Below, piece after piece: positions 60,037 to 64,000 of a stretch of 64,000 nucleotides of DNA. Positions within the stretch are counted from its first letter, which is position 1; each line of letters starts with the position of its first letter. The DNA is taken from assembly GCA_031002005.1 (NCBI GenBank), contig JARYHS010013630.1:234367539-234431538 (forward strand), given 5' to 3'. The notes below the pieces were generated by a model. That model ran no database searches and had not been told where the DNA came from. It worked only from the letters and a program-made list of their open reading frames with translations. The position numbers and the translations under genes are program-made. This DNA is from Vandiemenella viatica. Taxonomy: Eukaryota; Arthropoda; Insecta; Orthoptera; Morabidae.

Positions 60037-60250
60037 TCGGGCGTGGGGAATGAGCGGTAACGCTGTGACTTCGCATTCTGGAGGACGGGCGTTCAAATCC
60101 TCGTCCTGCCATCAATATTTGGGTTTTCCACGGTTTCCCCATATCGCAAATGCCGGAATTGTTCCAAATGATCGAATTACGTCCCATTCCTTTTCCCTAG
60201 TTCATTGGCGCCTCTAATGATCTTGAAAACGAAGAGACGAAAAAAAAACC
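60037..60250 (+). mobile_element. tRNA-derived SINE, family A, old copy
   Basis: GGGCGTGGGGAATGAGCGGTAACG is the head and GCGTTCAAATCCTCGTCC the B box. The core is GGGTTTTCCACGGTTTCCCC, then CGCAAATGCCGGAATTG, followed by CTCTAATGATCTTGAAAACG and an A run. It shows several changes and a small internal deletion. Target duplication not seen. Confidence 0.85.
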
Positions 60251-63200
60251 TTGGAAAATGAGAGGGATGAAAGTACTCTCTCCAATTATTTCTCCCTTTA
60301 CTGTGTTTATAACATTGCACCGTTTCTATATGACGCTGGTAGCAAAAATTACTCCCACACTATAGAATCACATCACAAAGCCCAAAGAGATGTCAATCGC
60401 AGGAGCTATGAAACAGACCTAACTTATATACATATGTATATATCATTTACTCATGACTCATAGTTTGTTTATGAAATTAGCCTCAATCAAGTCATTTACT
60501 TCTGTAGCTGTCTTCCTCAATTTATAATCAAGTCAGGTATTTACTTGATGCTCTTTCAGTTAATTGTACCCATGTAGATGACAAAAGTAACCACATATTT
60601 CATACTGTTATTGTCAGTAAAAACAGGAATCATAGTCTAGCACAGAAAATTGTGTTTCAGATGGCGTCATTCTCAGGAAAGTGATGGAATCGTAGTTCAG
60701 ATTTTTAATTCAATGCATCTGTTTTTTCCTGTGCCAATACGATCGACTTTCAATGCTGCAGATGAATGGTAGTCAGCCATAACAATTATTGACTCAGTTA
60801 CAGTTTGCTGAATGACATCATTATGAAATACGAAGGTGGCCTTACTCGGAAATGGATTGAAGAATAATCAGATTTACTGTTTCACTTCCTGTTAGTATAT
60901 TGTTAATGGTAGTTCCTAAAATATACCGTGGGATTATTTTATTCACTTATGAGTTACTTTGAGAAAATTATTTCTCCACCAATAAATTTACTAAGAGTCC
61001 AGTAATGCTGTTATTAGATACTAGCCCAAAGAAAAATATGTATGAAAATCCAATTGGTTGGAAAATAATCTAAGTGCAAAGGATGTTCAGTTTATTTCCC
61101 GAAATTACCTTAATTTCCACAATTATCCGTCAACCGCATCAATCTGTTGTTATCATTTTCGTTTGTTTTCCTCCGGCATTCGCTCCAATTACATAGCGGA
61201 AATTTAAGTATCATATTAACTGACTCATGGCAAAGAGATAGTCAAAGGAAATATTAATATTCTCTTAAGTTCAAGTAAACGTGCAAAAACTCAGGAAATT
61301 GTTTATGAATAAAAATTCTCGGTTACATACTCTTTGATACAGAAATGAGAAGTATAGTATAGAATACTTAAGGAAAACGAATTTATAGGAATTTTTCGGA
61401 GAAATAACAGTTATCTTGAATACTGATATCGAGAAAAAGTTTGGAGAACTCTCACCTCCTCACACTATTATTACTGACGAGAATGATAGGAACGATATGA
61501 TACGAAAGGTATGAGGAATGAGGAAATATTACGAACATAACATAACACCCAAAAGAAAAGACAAGAAGAATATAGTTACAACACTTTTATATTTCGTTAT
61601 GAATGGAAAAGTTTGAAAGCTTCTCTAACACTGCAATATTTCCTATGGCTATTATCGTTACCAATTCAAAGAAATGTTAATTACTCTGGGATGTACATGT
61701 CAAATAAAATTTCTAAGAATATTAAGTATATATATATATATATATATAGAATGATAGAGAAAATAAGATAATATAAATCATAGCCAAAACCGATTCTTTT
61801 CTATACTCATTTTTTCCATCAGTGTTTAGGGAATGCAATAGGAAGGATCAGTGCAGCAAGAAAATTTAGAATCCGACAGGAGAAGGTCTAAAGAAACCCA
61901 ACTCGTTTTCACATAAATCAACGTATACACAATAGGATAAATGCAAGGCATCCTCCTCCATCCACTTTTAGTGAATTTAGGAGTAATAATATAACAGTTT
62001 ATAAATAATAGTCCAAACATTCAGTTTGAAAAAATTTGGAAACCATCTTACTGTAAAATTCTACTCCATCTAAGATTTTTTTTTGTTCACATTTAATTAT
62101 GTCTATTGTGTAAAGGAACTGTTCACAAATGTACCTGTAGTTGAAAATTTTATGACAAACGATATACACATCATGCGTTTGCTCTTTACTTATACTATTA
62201 AAAAGCATCAACTGCGTGTGTGCTAAATACAAATTTCACATCCCACAGTTTTTACGTAAGCAAAGATCTGTGAAACAAAAGTCGAGAATATGGTTTCCCT
62301 GTTACTTCTCATCACCTTCACGAATATTCAACATCATGTCTTAAATCCCTGGTATTACATTACGTTTTTAAACGTATTTGATGCAGCAAAATATGAATTG
62401 AACAATGAATTTCTTGCATTTAATAACAACAGAAAACTAAAAAGTGGATAACGTATATCTCGAAATATTTACTATGGGGTAGCAATCAATACATTTTAAT
62501 ACAAAAAAAAAGATACTGTTTGTTAGTCTCAGAAAGAGAGGAGACAGTAAAGAGTACTTGCAGAGGCACAGAGTAAGAGATAAATCAAGAATATCCCCTG
62601 TGCGCCCTGTTTCCTAGTGCTTAGAACTTAAAAGTAGATTATCATAGATTGTATTGTAGTCAAGCATGAACTGAGTCCAAAAAGATTAACTCAGAGCGAC
62701 AGAGCAGTGGTCAGGCTATTTATTTTTCGAGATATTTTCAAAACTGATAAATATGGCCGTGGGCTAAGGGCGTTAAACTTTACTGGTACAATCCATCCCA
62801 AATATTTCCCCCACTTGACCCCAAACTCCAGTCTTATTGGCTTTTCGGTGCTGAATGCTTTCGGAGAAATCAGAATTTCCCCGCATTTTTCAATGAGATA
62901 TCTGTTAGGCTGAAGTGCCTCAAGACTTGTTTCTTCCACGGACAGGAGTTTTGTGCAGTTTCTCAGAACAACACCGGTCTCAACTGGTGAATTACTACGC
63001 CCACCATTCGATTTCCTTCTGAAAATTTTCTCCTCCCAAATATCACATTAACTAAATTAAGTCAGCGCTAGAATTAACTTAATTTGTGGCCTATTTCACT
63101 ATTCTTACATTTCACTGTCAGACTTAAATATTCATAACATTATACCACTCAAAAGTCTATGGGAAGCAATTATAACACTGAAATCAAATTACTGAAAGCA

Positions 63201-64000
63201 CCATAGAGATTCTCAAGGAAAAAAATCCAAACATAGAAATAAAAAGTTAAAAAAAATCAGAAGATTTGGCATTAAAATCCAATTGAAGACACAAACTGTT
63301 GGTAAATATAGAGATAATTGGAAACATGAAGATACTGAAGACAGAATTCCATTATATGCCAAAATGAAAGAGAGAAATTATGAAAAAAATTGAGGGTGGG
63401 AGTAAACATCCAGATATACCTGTATAATTATAACATGAAATGAAGAAACAGCAATCTCATTGGATCTTTCCATGATTTATTAACGTCGTCTTTTAGTAGA
63501 AGTATATTATTCTTAGTTCTGCCATCTAGGGTTAGTTACAGTTTACCTGTTTACACATGTGACTTAGTAGTCTTTGAATTGATTTTAACATTGCTTTGAT
63601 CATTCCATTATCTTAGCTACAGAGTCTGGGTAATTTGATTCTCTCTTTCTACGAAACCATTAGAAAATACAAATCGACCAGTCAATATTATAATGCTTGC
63701 TGAATTAAATTACAGCAAATGCAAGGAAGGTCCTTCTTATACAGTATTGCAGGTTTATTTGAGTCCACAAATGCACTAACATTTCTGTCTAGATCACTTT
63801 TTACTGAAATACTTTAATTTTAGCGTGTCTTTCTGATATATCTTTCTACTGGCAACTGTATATCCATTCTACTGAATGAATAAAATATGAATAAAATAAA
63901 GAGAGTCAAACGTATAACTGAAGTTAGTGAACATAGTCTCATCTAGTTACAAAAATTAAGTAAGTCGGAAAATAGAGCGTTTAAAAAAATACACTTTTTT
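60251..64000. other. No gene; AT-rich
   Basis: No coding gene, RNA gene or transposon recognised. A (TA)n run is at about 61728-61748. Scattered A and T homopolymers occur. The longest frames (64-82 codons) show no domain. Confidence 0.6.

Noticed and set aside
1..64000. CRISPR arrays, operons or bacterial features
   Set aside because: No regularly spaced repeats with unique spacers; the introns, SINEs and LTR elements show a eukaryotic genome.

Overview
The window looks like non-coding, repeat-rich DNA from a large insect genome, most probably a polyneopteran (orthopteran-like). The base composition is AT-rich, I recognise no host protein-coding gene, and several tRNA-derived SINE copies carry a pan-insect SINE core. 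The species is inferred from repeat style only and was not proved.

Main occupants, left to right. (1) Positions 100-600 hold a broken plus-strand Helitron/PIF1-type helicase fragment. (2) Positions 6.3-11.5 kb hold SINE copies, an A-rich tract and a perfect 190-bp tandem duplication. (3) Positions 11721-20822 hold a complete, young Ty3/gypsy-type LTR retrotransposon of 9.1 kb. It has 4-bp target duplications, near-identical LTRs, a coiled-coil Gag without zinc knuckle, and a Pol with protease, RT, RNase H, integrase and a GPY/F tail. Gag and Pol lie in one frame separated by a single TGA, with no Met codon before or within the protease, so Pol is best explained as a stop-readthrough product. 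(4) Positions 20959-25861 hold a minus-strand Helitron with both termini. Its decayed Rep gene keeps the HUH region, contains a recognisable spliceosomal intron, and is interrupted by a SINE with an 11-bp target duplication; the helicase part is gone. (5) Positions 27575-28141 and 30297-30900 hold two foldback-type inverted repeats. (6) Positions 31462-33434 hold two non-autonomous Helitrons head-to-tail with an exact end-to-start junction; both carry a tRNA-like segment, and the first has a nested insertion with a hammerhead-ribozyme-like core. (7) Positions 36160-37350 hold a decayed copy of a multi-copy insect protein family that I recognise but cannot name. (8) Positions 53040-53720 hold a dead Tc1-type transposase.

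The remainder is AT-rich DNA with simple repeats and older SINEs. Several islands of higher complexity (about 7.1, 29.9, 38.4, 46.3-47.2, 52.3, 55.0, 56.8 and 59.4 kb) stand out against it. They contain TAATTA/TTAATTA-like, TCF-like and E-box-like words and are candidate regulatory elements of a distant gene, but this is weakly supported.

The genes do not form a host pathway. The functional unit is the retrotransposon, whose Gag would package and whose Pol would copy and integrate its RNA. The Helitron and SINE copies depend on proteins encoded elsewhere.
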